A stretch of 64,000 nucleotides of DNA from Variovorax paradoxus_P (GCF_050627025.1 NZ_CP192472.1), one strand, 5' to 3'. Shown: positions 1 through 8,775, counted from the first letter of the stretch. Notes: generated by a model from the letters alone, not told the origin. Translations and numbers: made by a program.

Positions 1-330
1 GCGGCCGCGCGCAGTGAGGCGCACGCGCCAGGCGCGCCGATCACCCTCGACGTCGACACGCTCCACCAGGCCCTCGGTCACCAGCTGGTCAGTGATGCCG
101 GTGACATTGCCTCCCGTCACCATCATGCGGCGCGAGAGCTCGTTCATCTTGAGGCCGTCGGGCGCACGCTCGAGCTGGGACATCAGGTCGAAGCGGGGCA
201 GCGTGGTCGAGAACTGCGAGCGCAGTTCGTTGCGCACCTGCTTCTCGATCAGCTGCGTGCAGGTAAGGAGCCGCAGCCACAGCCGCAGGGCCTCGGGATG
301 TTCGCTGTGCGCGCGCGCTTCGAGGTCCAT
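1..330 (-). CDS. MarR-family transcriptional regulator (3' end outside window)
   Basis: The first 110 codons are present; the C-terminus lies beyond the window edge. The visible protein has the MarR layout: an N-terminal dimerisation helix (about residues 10-45), then a winged helix with NELSRRMMVTGGNVTGITDQL as recognition region and VERVDVEGDRRAWRVRLT as wing (about 62-108). MarR proteins are usually ligand-responsive repressors of the genes beside them. The ATG lies 1 nt after the stop of the upstream aryl-CoA oxygenase gene, so the two are probably co-transcribed, and a palindrome in front of that gene (2729-2742) is a candidate operator. The ligand is not visible; an aryl-CoA thioester is a reasonable guess. 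Confidence 0.85.
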   Translation of the reverse strand, partial: MDLEARAHSEHPEALRLWLRLLTCTQLIEKQVRNELRSQFSTTLPRFDLMSQLERAPDGLKMNELSRRMMVTGGNVTGITDQLVTEGLVERVDVEGDRRAWRVRLTARGR

Positions 331-331
331 G

Positions 332-2719
332 TCAGTGCGTCTCCTCGTTGTTCTGCGCGGCCATTGCGGCATTGGCGGCAGCGGCCATTTGCTGCTGCTT
401 GGCAATCTCGCGGTACATCTGGTCGCGCCCGCTCAGGTACTGCCTGGGCCAATCGACGTCGCGGCTTTGCAGCTTGGCGGCTTCGTGCAGCGTCCACGCC
501 GGATCGGCAAGGTGCGGACGGGCAATGGCGCAGAGGTCGGCGCGTCCCGCGGCAATGATGCTGTTGGCCTGGTCCGCATCGGTGATGGCGCCCACGGCAA
601 TGGTGGAGATGCCGACCTCGTTGCGGATGCGGTCCGAGAACGGTGTCTGGTACATGCGGCCGTACACAGGCTTTGCGTCGCGCGTGGTCTGGCCGGAAGA
701 CACGTCGATGAAATCGGCGCCGGCTTCCTTGAAGAGCCGGGCGACGATGACCGCGTCCGCATCGGTGTTGCCGCCGGGCGCCCAGTCGTGCGCCGAGATG
801 CGCACGCTCATGGGCTTGTCTTCAGGCCACGCAGCACGCATTGCGCTGAACACCTCGAGCGGATAGCGGCAGCGCGCCTCGATGCTGCCGCCGTACTCGT
901 CGGTGCGCAGGTTGGTCAGCGGACTGATGAAGGCCGACAGCAGGTAGCCGTGCGCGCAGTGCAGTTCGAGCCAGTCGAAGCCGCATTCGGCCGCGCGGCG
1001 GGTGGATTCGACGAATCGCTCGCGCATGTCGTCCATCTGCTCGCGTGTCATTGCGGCGGGCATCTGGTTCTGTTCACCATAGGCCACCGCGCTGGCGGAC
1101 AGCAACGGCCAGTTGCCCGTCTCCAGAGGCTCGTCGGTGCCCTCCCAGCCCACGCGCGTCGAACCCTTGGCTCCGCTGTGGCCAAGCTGCATGGCAATCT
1201 TGGCGCTCGACTGCGTGTGCACAAAATCGACGATGCGCTTGAACGCAGCCTGCTGCGTATCGTTGTAGAGCCCAGTACAGCCGGGGGTGATACGGCCTTC
1301 GGGCGTCGGGCTGGTCATTTCGACGAACACCATGGCGGCGCCGCCCAGCGCACGTGCACCCAGGTGCACCAGCAAAAAGTCTTGAGGCACACCGTCGACC
1401 GCGCTGTAGGTGGCCATCGGCGACACCAGGATGCGGTTCTTCAGCGTGAGGCCGCGCACCGTGAGCGGCATCAGCATGGGGGCCACGGGCTTGCCGCCCG
1501 CGAGCCACCGCTCGTAGCCGCCGAGCCATTCGGTGTCGCGCACGCGCAGGTTCTCGTGGCTGATGCGCTGCGAGCGCGTGAGCAGCGAGTAGGCAAACTG
1601 CTCGATCTGCATGCCGGTGTAGCGCGGCACGTTTTCGAACCATTCGGTGGAGTTGCGGGCCGCGTTCTGGATCTTGAGCACCTCGACGCTGCGGCGTGCC
1701 TCGTAGCCTTCGAGCACGTGGTCGACAGTGCCGCCCCGCTCGAATTCATTCGCCAGGTCGATCGCGTCCTCCAGCGCGAGCTTGGTGCCCGAGCCGATTG
1801 AGAAGTGAGCCGTGTGCGCCGCATCGCCCATCAGCACCACGGGCACCGAGCGGCCCTGCACGTCGATGCGGTGCGTCCAGCGCTCGCACACCACGCGCGG
1901 AAAGCGGATCCAGTTGGCCGACCCACGCAGGTGCGTGGCGTTACTGATGAGCGGATGGCCACCCAGGTACTTGGCGAACAGCTTCTCGCAGAAGGCAATG
2001 GCCTCGGGCTGCTCCATCTGGTCGAGGCCATGGGCCTTCCACACCGCCTCGGGCGTTTCGACGATGAAGGTGGATGTCTTGTCGTCGAACTGGTAGGCAT
2101 GGGCCTGGAACCAGCCATGCTCGGTCTGCTCGAAGGCGAAGGTGAACGCGTCGAAGGTCTGGTGCGTGCCCAGCCATACGAAGCGGCAGTTGCGCAGGTC
2201 GATGTCGGGCTTGAACACATCGGCATAGCGCTGGCGAATGCGGCTGTTGAGGCCGTCGCTGGCAATCACCAGGTCGGCGTTGTACTGCGCTGCAATGGCC
2301 TGGTCGTCGGTCGCGTCGGTTTCGAAGACCAGCTTCACGCCGAGCGCGAGGCAGCGCTCCTGCAGGATGTTCAGCAGCCGCTTTCGGCCGATGCCGCAGA
2401 AGCCGTGCCCGCCGGAGCGCACCTGCCGGCCCTTGAAGAACACCTGGATGTCGTCCCAATGATGGAACTCGTTACCGATGAGCGCCGCGGTCTCGGCGTC
2501 GGCCGCCGCCAGGTTGGCCAGCGTCTGGTCGCTGAGCACCACGCCCCAGCCGAAGGTGTCGAAGGGGCGGTTGCGCTCGACCACGGTGATGTCCAGCGCG
2601 GGGTTGCGCGCCTTCATCAGCAGCGCGAAATACAGCCCGGCGGGGCCGCCGCCGATGCACAGGATGCGTTGAAGGTCCATGGCGGGTGCGGCTGAAGCGC
2701 CGACGGTTAGGCTGTTCAT
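332..2719 (-). CDS. Bifunctional aryl-CoA monooxygenase / old-yellow-enzyme fusion (salicylyl-CoA 5-hydroxylase or 2-aminobenzoyl-CoA monooxygenase/reductase type)
   Basis: A 795-residue two-enzyme fusion. Residues about 17-400 are a class A flavin monooxygenase: the FAD Rossmann motif CIGGGPAGLYFAL lies at 21-33 and the second FAD motif VVLMGDAAHTAHFSIGSG follows. Residues about 414-795 are an old-yellow-enzyme TIM barrel (MLMPLTVRGLTLKNRILVSPM, HCAHGYLLSAFISPLTNLRTDEYGG). This architecture is known from 2-aminobenzoyl-CoA monooxygenase/reductase and from proteins annotated as salicylyl-CoA 5-hydroxylase/oxidoreductase; the sequence alone does not decide between them. The ATG at 2719 was chosen because frame-consistent upstream residues cross the palindrome; an internal ATG at 2680 (MDLQRIL) is an alternative giving 782 residues. 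No CoA ligase is adjacent. Confidence 0.85.
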   Translation of the reverse strand: MNSLTVGASAAPAMDLQRILCIGGGPAGLYFALLMKARNPALDITVVERNRPFDTFGWGVVLSDQTLANLAAADAETAALIGNEFHHWDDIQVFFKGRQVRSGGHGFCGIGRKRLLNILQERCLALGVKLVFETDATDDQAIAAQYNADLVIASDGLNSRIRQRYADVFKPDIDLRNCRFVWLGTHQTFDAFTFAFEQTEHGWFQAHAYQFDDKTSTFIVETPEAVWKAHGLDQMEQPEAIAFCEKLFAKYLGGHPLISNATHLRGSANWIRFPRVVCERWTHRIDVQGRSVPVVLMGDAAHTAHFSIGSGTKLALEDAIDLANEFERGGTVDHVLEGYEARRSVEVLKIQNAARNSTEWFENVPRYTGMQIEQFAYSLLTRSQRISHENLRVRDTEWLGGYERWLAGGKPVAPMLMPLTVRGLTLKNRILVSPMATYSAVDGVPQDFLLVHLGARALGGAAMVFVEMTSPTPEGRITPGCTGLYNDTQQAAFKRIVDFVHTQSSAKIAMQLGHSGAKGSTRVGWEGTDEPLETGNWPLLSASAVAYGEQNQMPAAMTREQMDDMRERFVESTRRAAECGFDWLELHCAHGYLLSAFISPLTNLRTDEYGGSIEARCRYPLEVFSAMRAAWPEDKPMSVRISAHDWAPGGNTDADAVIVARLFKEAGADFIDVSSGQTTRDAKPVYGRMYQTPFSDRIRNEVGISTIAVGAITDADQANSIIAAGRADLCAIARPHLADPAWTLHEAAKLQSRDVDWPRQYLSGRDQMYREIAKQQQMAAAANAAMAAQNNEETH

Positions 2720-2728
2720 GATTGAATA

Positions 2729-2742
2729 GTTTAAGCATAAAC
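2729..2742. promoter_or_regulatory. Candidate MarR operator, GTTTA-N4-TAAAC
   Basis: A perfect inverted repeat with 5-bp arms and a 4-bp spacer, AT-rich within GC-rich DNA, placed 10 bp upstream of the ATG at 2719 of an operon that ends in a MarR gene. Position and symmetry suit repressor binding. Inferred from symmetry only. Confidence 0.4.
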
Positions 2743-2837
2743 AATCTGGTGTCAACGGGATCACTACCAGCGGGCCGGCGGCTTGCCTTGCGCGGTGTCA
2801 TGCAAAAACTCCAGAAAATCAATACCATGGCGCCACC

Positions 2838-4106
2838 ATGCAAAGCTTGATACCCAAGATCGAGTCGCAGCTTGCGTCGCTGCCCGTGCCCATCGCGCTG
2901 GAATTGCCTGATGGCCGAAGAGTTGCCAAGCCGGGATCCCGCGTTACCCTGGCGTTCAGCGAGTGGTCGGCGCTGGCCAAGCTGGCGGCCAGGCAGGTGG
3001 GCGCCATTGGCGAGGCCTACGTGGAAGGCAAGGTCCAGATCGAGGGCGCAATGCGCGACCTGATCGACGCAGCGGTGGGCATGCTGCCCGGCAACCCGGC
3101 TGAAACCGACACCGCATGGTGGACCCGCCTGCTGCGGCTGGCCAAGTCCCGCGGCTCCCATTCATTGAACAAGGATGCGGAGCAGATCCAGTTCCACTAC
3201 GACGTTTCAGACGACTTCTACGCGCTGTGGCTCGACCCGCGCCGGGTGTATTCGTGCGCTTACTTCCGCACCCCGGACCTGACGCTTGCCCAGGCACAGG
3301 AAGCCAAGCTAGACCACATCTGCCGCAAACTGCTGCTGCAGCCCGGCGAGCGTTTTCTGGACATCGGCTCCGGTTGGGGCGGGCTGCTCATGTGGGCCGC
3401 CGAGCACTACGGCGTGGACGCGACCGGCATCACGCTGTCGAAGAACCAGCATGCGCATGTACAGCGCCTCATCGAGGAAAAAGGCCTGCAGGGCAGGGTG
3501 CGCGTGGAACTGCGCGACTACCGCGAGCTTTCCGCCGACGCGCCTTTCGACAAGATCGCGTCCGTCGGCATGTTCGAGCACGTGGGGGCGGCCAACATGC
3601 CGACCTACTTCCGCAAGATCCATTCCCTGCTGAGGCCCGGCGGCCTGGTGCTGAACCACGGCATTACCTCGGGCCAGCTCGACTACCGCCAGCTCGGCGC
3701 GGGCATGGGCGACTTCATCGAGAAGTACATCTTCCCGGGTGGAGAGCTTCTGCACGTGACGCATGTGCTGCGCGAAACCGCCGCCGCGGGGCTGGAGATG
3801 GTCGACACAGAAAGCCTTCGCCCGCATTACGCGCGCACGCTCTGGGCCTGGTCCGACTCGCTCGAGGCGCAACTCGGCACCGCGCGCGAGGTGCTCGAGC
3901 GCTCCGGCGGGGCGCAAAGCCGCAATGCCGAGCGAATCCTGCGGGCCTATCGTCTCTATCTGGCGGGCTCCGCCATGAGCTTCGAGCAGGGTTGGATCTC
4001 ACTGCACCAGATGCTTTCCACCAAGCCGGACGGCAGGGTGGAGCACGGCGCGCTGCGCGGTTCGCAATCGGTGTACCCTTTTGCCCGTGACTACATCTAC
4101 AAGTGA
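2838..4106 (+). CDS. Cyclopropane-fatty-acyl-phospholipid synthase family methyltransferase
   Basis: The 422-residue product matches the CFA synthase family, which transfers a methylene group from S-adenosylmethionine to the double bond of unsaturated acyl chains in membrane phospholipids. An N-terminal lipid-binding region (1-120) precedes a class I methyltransferase domain with SAM motif DIGSGWGGL at 175-183. VYSCAYF places a cysteine at 140, matching the conserved Cys139 of E. coli Cfa, and the AQAQEAKLDHICRKL stretch after it is typical. Length is close to the family norm (about 380-420). It is divergent from the aryl-CoA oxygenase and followed 12 bp later by a DUF1840 gene. Methyl-branched or other fatty-acid modification is possible in this family. 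Confidence 0.88.
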   Translation: MQSLIPKIESQLASLPVPIALELPDGRRVAKPGSRVTLAFSEWSALAKLAARQVGAIGEAYVEGKVQIEGAMRDLIDAAVGMLPGNPAETDTAWWTRLLRLAKSRGSHSLNKDAEQIQFHYDVSDDFYALWLDPRRVYSCAYFRTPDLTLAQAQEAKLDHICRKLLLQPGERFLDIGSGWGGLLMWAAEHYGVDATGITLSKNQHAHVQRLIEEKGLQGRVRVELRDYRELSADAPFDKIASVGMFEHVGAANMPTYFRKIHSLLRPGGLVLNHGITSGQLDYRQLGAGMGDFIEKYIFPGGELLHVTHVLRETAAAGLEMVDTESLRPHYARTLWAWSDSLEAQLGTAREVLERSGGAQSRNAERILRAYRLYLAGSAMSFEQGWISLHQMLSTKPDGRVEHGALRGSQSVYPFARDYIYK

Positions 4107-4118
4107 GTAAAAACAACC

Positions 4119-4442
4119 ATGCTGTACAAATTCCAGTCGCGGGCAACACCTGACTTTGTGATGCTGGAGGTGCATGCACGCCAGCTGCTCGACATCGTCG
4201 GCAAGCCGGCTGCACCCCAGGGCATCATCACCGTCGAACAGATTCCCGCTGCCATTGCGGCGCTCGAGTCCGCGCTGGCACGCGAGGCCAACAATTCGCA
4301 CAACCACGACGACCACGTTGTCGAAGGCCATGCCAACGACGCCGAAAAGCAGCATGTAAGCCTGCACCAGCGCGCCGCGCCGCTGCTTCACATGCTGCGG
4401 GATTCCCTGGCCGAGGAAAAAGACGTCACCTGGAGCACCTGA
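4119..4442 (+). CDS. DUF1840 domain-containing protein
   Basis: A small acidic protein of 107 residues beginning MLYKFQSRATPDFVMLE, characteristic of the DUF1840 family found widely in beta-proteobacteria. Function unknown. It has no signal peptide or membrane segment. A histidine/aspartate-rich stretch (HNHDDHVVEGH, about residues 54-64) is a possible metal-binding patch, and the C-terminus is helical. It starts 12 bp after the CFA synthase gene on the same strand, so the two are probably co-transcribed. Confidence 0.8.
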   Translation: MLYKFQSRATPDFVMLEVHARQLLDIVGKPAAPQGIITVEQIPAAIAALESALAREANNSHNHDDHVVEGHANDAEKQHVSLHQRAAPLLHMLRDSLAEEKDVTWST

Positions 4443-4463
4443 CCAGTCCGCGTTCCAGACTGG
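4443..4463. terminator. Hairpin at a convergent gene junction
   Basis: CCAGTC and GACTGG form a perfect 6-bp stem around a 9-nt loop, directly after the DUF1840 stop and just before the stop of the convergent Bug gene. Position suits a bidirectional terminator, but there is no clear T-run on either side. Confidence 0.35.
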
Positions 4464-4466
4464 GGG

Positions 4467-5483
4467 TTAGTCGACCTTTGCGCCGGAGTCCTTCACCACC
4501 TTGGCCCACTTCACATGCTCGCTGGCAATCAGCTTGGTGAAGTCGGCCGGTGAATTGCCGCTCGGAATCGCGCCCTGCGCCAGCATCTTTTCCTTGATGG
4601 CCGGCGTGCCGAGCGACTTGGCCACTTCCTGCTGGATGCGGTTCACGATGTCCGGCGAGGTGCCCGCCGGCGCCAGCAATCCGAACCACGAGCTGGCCTC
4701 GAATCCCTTGAGCGCCGGGCCGCCTGCCTCCGCAACCGTCGGAATATCAGGCAGCGCGGGCGAGCGCTGCGCGCTGGTCACGGCCAGTGCCGTGAGCTTG
4801 CCGCCCTTGATCTGCGCCATCGACGAAGGCAGGTTGTCGAACATCACGTCGGCATTGCCGCCCACCATGTCCAGCAGTGCCGGGCCCGAGCCCTTGTATG
4901 GAATGTGCGCCATGTAGGTGCCGGTCATGCTCTTGAAGAGCTCGCCCGCCAGGTGGATGGACGTGCCGCTGCCGCTGGACGCCATGTTGAGCTTGCCGGG
5001 GTTGGCCTTGGCGTACTTGATGAAGTCCTGCACGTTGTGGATGTTCAGCGCCTTGGCTTTCTCGGCGTTCATTTCCATCACGTTGGGCACTGCTGCCACC
5101 AGCGTGATCGGCACAAAATCCTTGATCGGGTCGAAAGGCAGCTTGGGGTAGAGCGCGCGGTTGATGCCGTGCGTGCCCACCGTGCCCATCAGCAGCGTGT
5201 AGCCGTCGTTCGGCGCACGCGCCACGAGTTCGGCGCCCACGTTGCCGCCCGCGCCCGCGCGGTTGTCCACGATGAACTGCTGGCCGAATGCCTTCGAAAG
5301 CTCGGGCGCCACGGCGCGTGCCAGGATGTCGGTGGTGCCGCCGGCCGCAAAGGGCACGACGATGCGCACCGGCTTGTTCGGCCAGGTGTTCTGGGCCCAC
5401 GAAGGGGCGGCCGAAAGGGCGATGGCTGCAGCCGAGGCGGCAAGCGCAACCCGGCGATTCGTTTTGAAAATTGAAGAAGTCAT
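4467..5483 (-). CDS. Bug-family (TctC-like) periplasmic solute-binding protein
   Basis: A 338-residue exported binding protein. The signal peptide is residues 1 to about 30 (ALAASAAAIALSAAPSWAQ). The mature N-terminus WPNKPVRIVVPFAAGGTTDILAR is the Bug/TctC hallmark, followed by the ligand-pocket segments VDNRAGAGGNVGAE and GYTLLMGTVGTHGINRALYPKLPFDP. These proteins bind carboxylates, often for tripartite tricarboxylate transporters, but no tctA/tctB partner lies nearby, as is common for the expanded orphan Bug sets of Bordetella, Cupriavidus and Variovorax. The ligand cannot be predicted. Confidence 0.92.
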   Translation of the reverse strand: MTSSIFKTNRRVALAASAAAIALSAAPSWAQNTWPNKPVRIVVPFAAGGTTDILARAVAPELSKAFGQQFIVDNRAGAGGNVGAELVARAPNDGYTLLMGTVGTHGINRALYPKLPFDPIKDFVPITLVAAVPNVMEMNAEKAKALNIHNVQDFIKYAKANPGKLNMASSGSGTSIHLAGELFKSMTGTYMAHIPYKGSGPALLDMVGGNADVMFDNLPSSMAQIKGGKLTALAVTSAQRSPALPDIPTVAEAGGPALKGFEASSWFGLLAPAGTSPDIVNRIQQEVAKSLGTPAIKEKMLAQGAIPSGNSPADFTKLIASEHVKWAKVVKDSGAKVD

Positions 5484-5546
5484 GCGCGCGTTTGTACAGG
5501 CGAACGGCGTCGGGCGTCGCGGGTAAAAACCCCGGTGGCGCGACGG

Positions 5547-6473
5547 TTATGCCACCTGCATCCGCTGTGCAAAGCGCTCGCTGCGAAAGCGCTCCAGCAC
5601 AAAGTCGATGAACACCCGCGTCTTGGCCGGCAGCAGCTTCTTGCTCGGGTAATAGAGCCACACGGCGCCCGCATCGAAATGCCACGCCGGCAGCAGCCGC
5701 ACCAGTTCGCCGGTGCGCAGCCCCCGTTCGACGAAAGGCATCGGCAGCATGGCCACGCCCAGGCCCATCAGCGCGGCATGGGCAATTGCTTCAGGGTCGT
5801 TGAAGATCGCCCGCGGCCGGGGCAGTTCCACCGTGGCCTGGTCGCCCTTGGCATGCTGCAGCGTCCAGCTGCGCAGCCGGCCCGTGGGCGACGAGCGGCG
5901 CAGCAGTGCATCGAACTGCGCCAGCTCCGCCGGCTGGCGCGGCAGCGAGCGGCCGGCCATGTACGCCGGGGCGGCCACCGCCACCACATGGATGCGCGCC
6001 AGCTCCCGCGCCACCATGCCGGGCGACAGCTCGATGCCTCCGCCAATGGCCGCGTCGAAGCCCTCGCCCACCAGATCCACCTGGTGGTTGTCGAAGTGCC
6101 AGTCGGGCAGGATTGCCGGGTAGCGTGCAAGAAAGTCGCCCATCAGGGGCAAGACATGTTCGCGGCCGAACGCCTGGCCCATGCTCACCTTCAGCGTTCC
6201 GGCGGGCTGGCCATCGTCTTTCGAAATGTCGGCGACGGCGTCTTTCAAGGTAGTGAGCGCTCCGCCGATCTGCCCCAAAAATCGCTCGCCGCCCTCTGTC
6301 AATGTCAGGCGGCGCGTGCTGCGCTGGAACAGCCGCACGCCCAGGCGCGCTTCGAGCCGGGCCACGTTCTTGCTGACTGCCGCGGGTGTGAGCCCAAGCC
6401 GCCGGGCCGCCGCCGAGAAGCTGCCGCTCTCGGCGCTCTGTACAAAAGACTCGAGATGGTTGAGCGGTTCCAT
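5547..6473 (-). CDS. LysR-family transcriptional regulator
   Basis: The 308-residue product begins MEPLNHLESFVQSAESGSFSAAARRLGLTPAAVSKNVARLEARLGVRLFQRSTRRLTLTEGG, a standard LysR winged helix (residues 1-60), followed by a LysR substrate-binding domain. The ATG at 6473 was preferred over the further upstream ATG because family members start a few residues before the first HTH helix and because the operator-like repeat at 6483-6499 would otherwise be inside the coding region. It is divergent from an SDR oxidoreductase gene, its probable target. The inducer is unknown. Confidence 0.9.
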   Translation of the reverse strand: MEPLNHLESFVQSAESGSFSAAARRLGLTPAAVSKNVARLEARLGVRLFQRSTRRLTLTEGGERFLGQIGGALTTLKDAVADISKDDGQPAGTLKVSMGQAFGREHVLPLMGDFLARYPAILPDWHFDNHQVDLVGEGFDAAIGGGIELSPGMVARELARIHVVAVAAPAYMAGRSLPRQPAELAQFDALLRRSSPTGRLRSWTLQHAKGDQATVELPRPRAIFNDPEAIAHAALMGLGVAMLPMPFVERGLRTGELVRLLPAWHFDAGAVWLYYPSKKLLPAKTRVFIDFVLERFRSERFAQRMQVA

Positions 6474-6482
6474 CCGTGTATT

Positions 6483-6499
6483 TTCAACCAATAGTTGAA
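6483..6499. promoter_or_regulatory. Candidate LysR operator, TTCAAC-N5-GTTGAA
   Basis: A perfect inverted repeat in the divergent promoter region between the LysR gene (start 6473) and the SDR gene (start 6585). LysR proteins usually bind a dyad between themselves and a divergent target, here 10 bp upstream of the regulator ATG and 86 bp upstream of the SDR ATG. Confidence 0.5.
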
Positions 6500-6584
6500 T
6501 TTGATTGCACCAATTGATGGCTACCGGCGAGGTAATGAAATCCCGACACTGAAGGCCTTCCATTCCACAACCTCAGGAAACCAC

Positions 6585-7352
6585 ATGGCCTCCACCACCC
6601 CATCCACCCCCTCCCGCTCCTTGGCCGGCAAGGTCGCTTTCGTCACCGGCGGTTCGCGCGGCATCGGCGCCGCCATCGTGCGCCGCCTGGTTCGGGACGG
6701 CGCCGCCGTTGCCTTCAGCTACGCCAGCTCCAGCGCCCCGGCCGACGAACTCGCGCGCAGCATCGAAGCCGAAGGCGGCCGCGCACTGGCGCTGAAAATC
6801 GACAGCGCAGATGCCGCTGCGCTCACGGCGGGCATCGACGAGGCGGCCCGCACGCTCGGCAAGATCGACGTGCTGGTGAACAACGCAGGCGTGTTCCTTG
6901 GCGGCAGCCTCGACGACTTCTCTCTCGAAGATTTCGACAAGACCCTCGACATCAACGTGCGCGCCGTGTTCGTCGCCGCAAAGGCGGCCTCGCGCCACAT
7001 GGGCGAAGGCGGCCGCATCATCAACATCGGCAGCACCAACGCCGAGCGCATGCCCTGGCCGGGCGGCAGTGCCTATGCCATGAGCAAGTCGGCGCTGAAG
7101 GGGCTCGTGCAGGGCCTCGCGCGAGACCTCGGCCCGCGTGGCATTACCGTCAACAACGTGCAGCCCGGTCCGGTCAACACCGACATGAACCCGGTCGACG
7201 GCCCGAACGCCGCTGCAATGCACGGCCTGATGGCGCTCGCCCGCCATGCGCACCCCGAAGAAATTGCCGGCATGGTGGCGTACCTGGCCAGCCCCGAAGC
7301 GGCCTTTGTGACGGGCGCAAGCCTCAACATCGACGGCGGTTTTGCCGCCTGA
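6585..7352 (+). CDS. SDR-family NAD(P)-dependent oxidoreductase
   Basis: A classical short-chain dehydrogenase of 255 residues. The cofactor motif VTGGSRGIGAAI is at about 16-27, NNAG lies near residue 97, and the active-site set is an IGS serine, then Y-x3-K (YAMSK). C-terminal VTGASLNIDGGFAA is typical of 3-oxoacyl-ACP reductase-like SDRs. The start at 6585 is supported by an AGGA-type ribosome site (CAGGAAA, 6574-6580). Divergent from the LysR gene, which probably controls it; convergent with a MarR gene whose stop is only 3 bp away. Substrate unknown. Confidence 0.9.
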   Translation: MASTTPSTPSRSLAGKVAFVTGGSRGIGAAIVRRLVRDGAAVAFSYASSSAPADELARSIEAEGGRALALKIDSADAAALTAGIDEAARTLGKIDVLVNNAGVFLGGSLDDFSLEDFDKTLDINVRAVFVAAKAASRHMGEGGRIINIGSTNAERMPWPGGSAYAMSKSALKGLVQGLARDLGPRGITVNNVQPGPVNTDMNPVDGPNAAAMHGLMALARHAHPEEIAGMVAYLASPEAAFVTGASLNIDGGFAA

Positions 7353-7355
7353 TGG

Positions 7356-7778
7356 CTAGCCGGCGCGCTGGACGGCGGCAATGAGCTTGTCCAGCGTTGC
7401 ATCCAGCCGAATGAGCTCATCGGGTTCGATGCCCTCGAACAGCGCGGCCTCGCGCTGCCGACCCAGCACGCTGACCGATTGGTGCAGCGCCTTGCCTGCC
7501 GCCGTGAGGTAGATGCGGCTGCGCCGCCGGTCGGTCGGGTCGTCATGGCACTGCGCGCGCTTGCGGCGCTTCAGGCCGGCCAGCGCGCGGCTCACGGCCA
7601 TCTTGTCCAGCCCGGTGAGCTCGGCGATCTGCGTGGCCGTGAGTCCCGGCTGGGTGCCAAGCACCGCCATGGCCCGCCACTCATTGAGCGTGAGGTGGTG
7701 CTCGCGGCCGACTCTTTCATGAAACGGCCGCGCCGTCAGGTTGACCACCCGAACCAGCTTGAAGAACAGCGGGTCCAT
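7356..7778 (-). CDS. MarR-family transcriptional regulator
   Basis: The 140-residue product has the full MarR fold: dimerisation helices at both ends and a winged helix (TATQIAELTGLDKMAVSRALAGLKRRK, wing DDPTDRRRSRIYLT). It begins 13 nt after the stop of the E1 beta gene in the same direction, so it is probably the last gene of the E1 alpha/E1 beta operon and may repress it. Ligand unknown. Confidence 0.88.
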   Translation of the reverse strand: MDPLFFKLVRVVNLTARPFHERVGREHHLTLNEWRAMAVLGTQPGLTATQIAELTGLDKMAVSRALAGLKRRKRAQCHDDPTDRRRSRIYLTAAGKALHQSVSVLGRQREAALFEGIEPDELIRLDATLDKLIAAVQRAG

Positions 7779-7791
7779 GGTGCTCGCCGGC

Positions 7792-8775
7792 TCAGCCCAG
7801 CAGTTTTCTGGCGGCAGCCGCTATGGCCTCGGCACCCACGCGCGATTGCGCTTCGAGCACCGGCGCATAGCCGACCGGAATGCGCGGCGCGCCAAGCCGC
7901 GCCACGCGGCACCCGGTCGCTTCGGCGGCGCTGGCCGCAATCTCTGCGCCGAAGCCCGCCACCTGCACCGCCTCGTGCACCACCAGCAGCCGCTCTGTGC
8001 GTGCGCATGAAGCAAGCACCGTTTCGCGGTCCCATGGCCAGAGCGTGCGCAGGTCGATCAGGTCGGCCGAAATGCCTTCGGCCGCAAGCGAGTCGCAGGC
8101 GGCAGCGCAGGCCTGCATCTGCTTGCTCCAGCTCACGATGGTGATTGCATTGCCTTCGCGCACGCGCCGCGCCTTGCCAAGCGGCACGGCCGCGGTTTCG
8201 TCGACGTTGCCGCGCAGCCCCCACAGCGTCTTGTGCTCGATGTAGACCACCGGGTCGCCGCATTGCAGCGCGGCGCGCAGCAGGCCGTAGTTGTCCTGCG
8301 GCGTCGAGGGGCTCACCACCACCACGCCCGGCAGGTGCGCAAACCACGCCTCGAGCGACTGCGAATGCTGCGCGGCCGATGCGTCCCAGATGCCGCCGGG
8401 CATGCGCGCCACCAGCGGCACGCGGCCCTGCCCGCCAAACATGAAACGGTTCTTGGCGGCTTGGTTCACCAGTTCGTCCATGCCGCAGAGCGCAAAGTCG
8501 ACCACGCGCATTTCGACCACCGGGCGCAGGCCCGCAAGCGCCATGCCCACGCCGGCGCCCATGATCGCGGCCTCGCTGATCGGCGTGTCGATCACGCGCC
8601 CGGCGCCGAAGGCCTGCTGCAGCCCCTTGTACTGGCCGAAGATGCCGCCGCGGCCCACGTCTTCGCCGAGCACAACCACGCGCGCGTCGGCTTCCATCTC
8701 GCGCTGTATCGCGAGCACCGCGGCTTCGGAGTAGCTCAGTTCGAGGCCCCCGTTCGAAGGCTTGTTCATATCCAT
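7792..8775 (-). CDS. TPP-dependent 2-oxoacid/acetoin dehydrogenase E1 component, beta subunit
   Basis: The 327-residue product is the transketolase-like pyrimidine-binding plus C-terminal domain of an E1 beta subunit (ARVVVLGEDVGRGGIFGQYKGL, DTPISEAAIMGAGVGMAL, IDLRTLWPWD). With the alpha subunit it decarboxylates a 2-oxoacid or cleaves acetoin and passes the acyl group to a lipoyl E2. The ATG at 8775 overlaps the end of the alpha gene by 10 nt and has GGAG 7 nt upstream; an in-frame ATG at 8769 would give an ATGA overlap. No E2 or E3 gene is adjacent, so the acceptor must be encoded elsewhere or the enzyme works alone. Confidence 0.9.
   Translation of the reverse strand: MDMNKPSNGGLELSYSEAAVLAIQREMEADARVVVLGEDVGRGGIFGQYKGLQQAFGAGRVIDTPISEAAIMGAGVGMALAGLRPVVEMRVVDFALCGMDELVNQAAKNRFMFGGQGRVPLVARMPGGIWDASAAQHSQSLEAWFAHLPGVVVVSPSTPQDNYGLLRAALQCGDPVVYIEHKTLWGLRGNVDETAAVPLGKARRVREGNAITIVSWSKQMQACAAACDSLAAEGISADLIDLRTLWPWDRETVLASCARTERLLVVHEAVQVAGFGAEIAASAAEATGCRVARLGAPRIPVGYAPVLEAQSRVGAEAIAAAARKLLG

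Noticed and set aside
5517..5546. GGGTAAAAACCCC as a terminator after the LysR gene
   Set aside because: The stem is too short and the T/A run lies inside the loop rather than after it.
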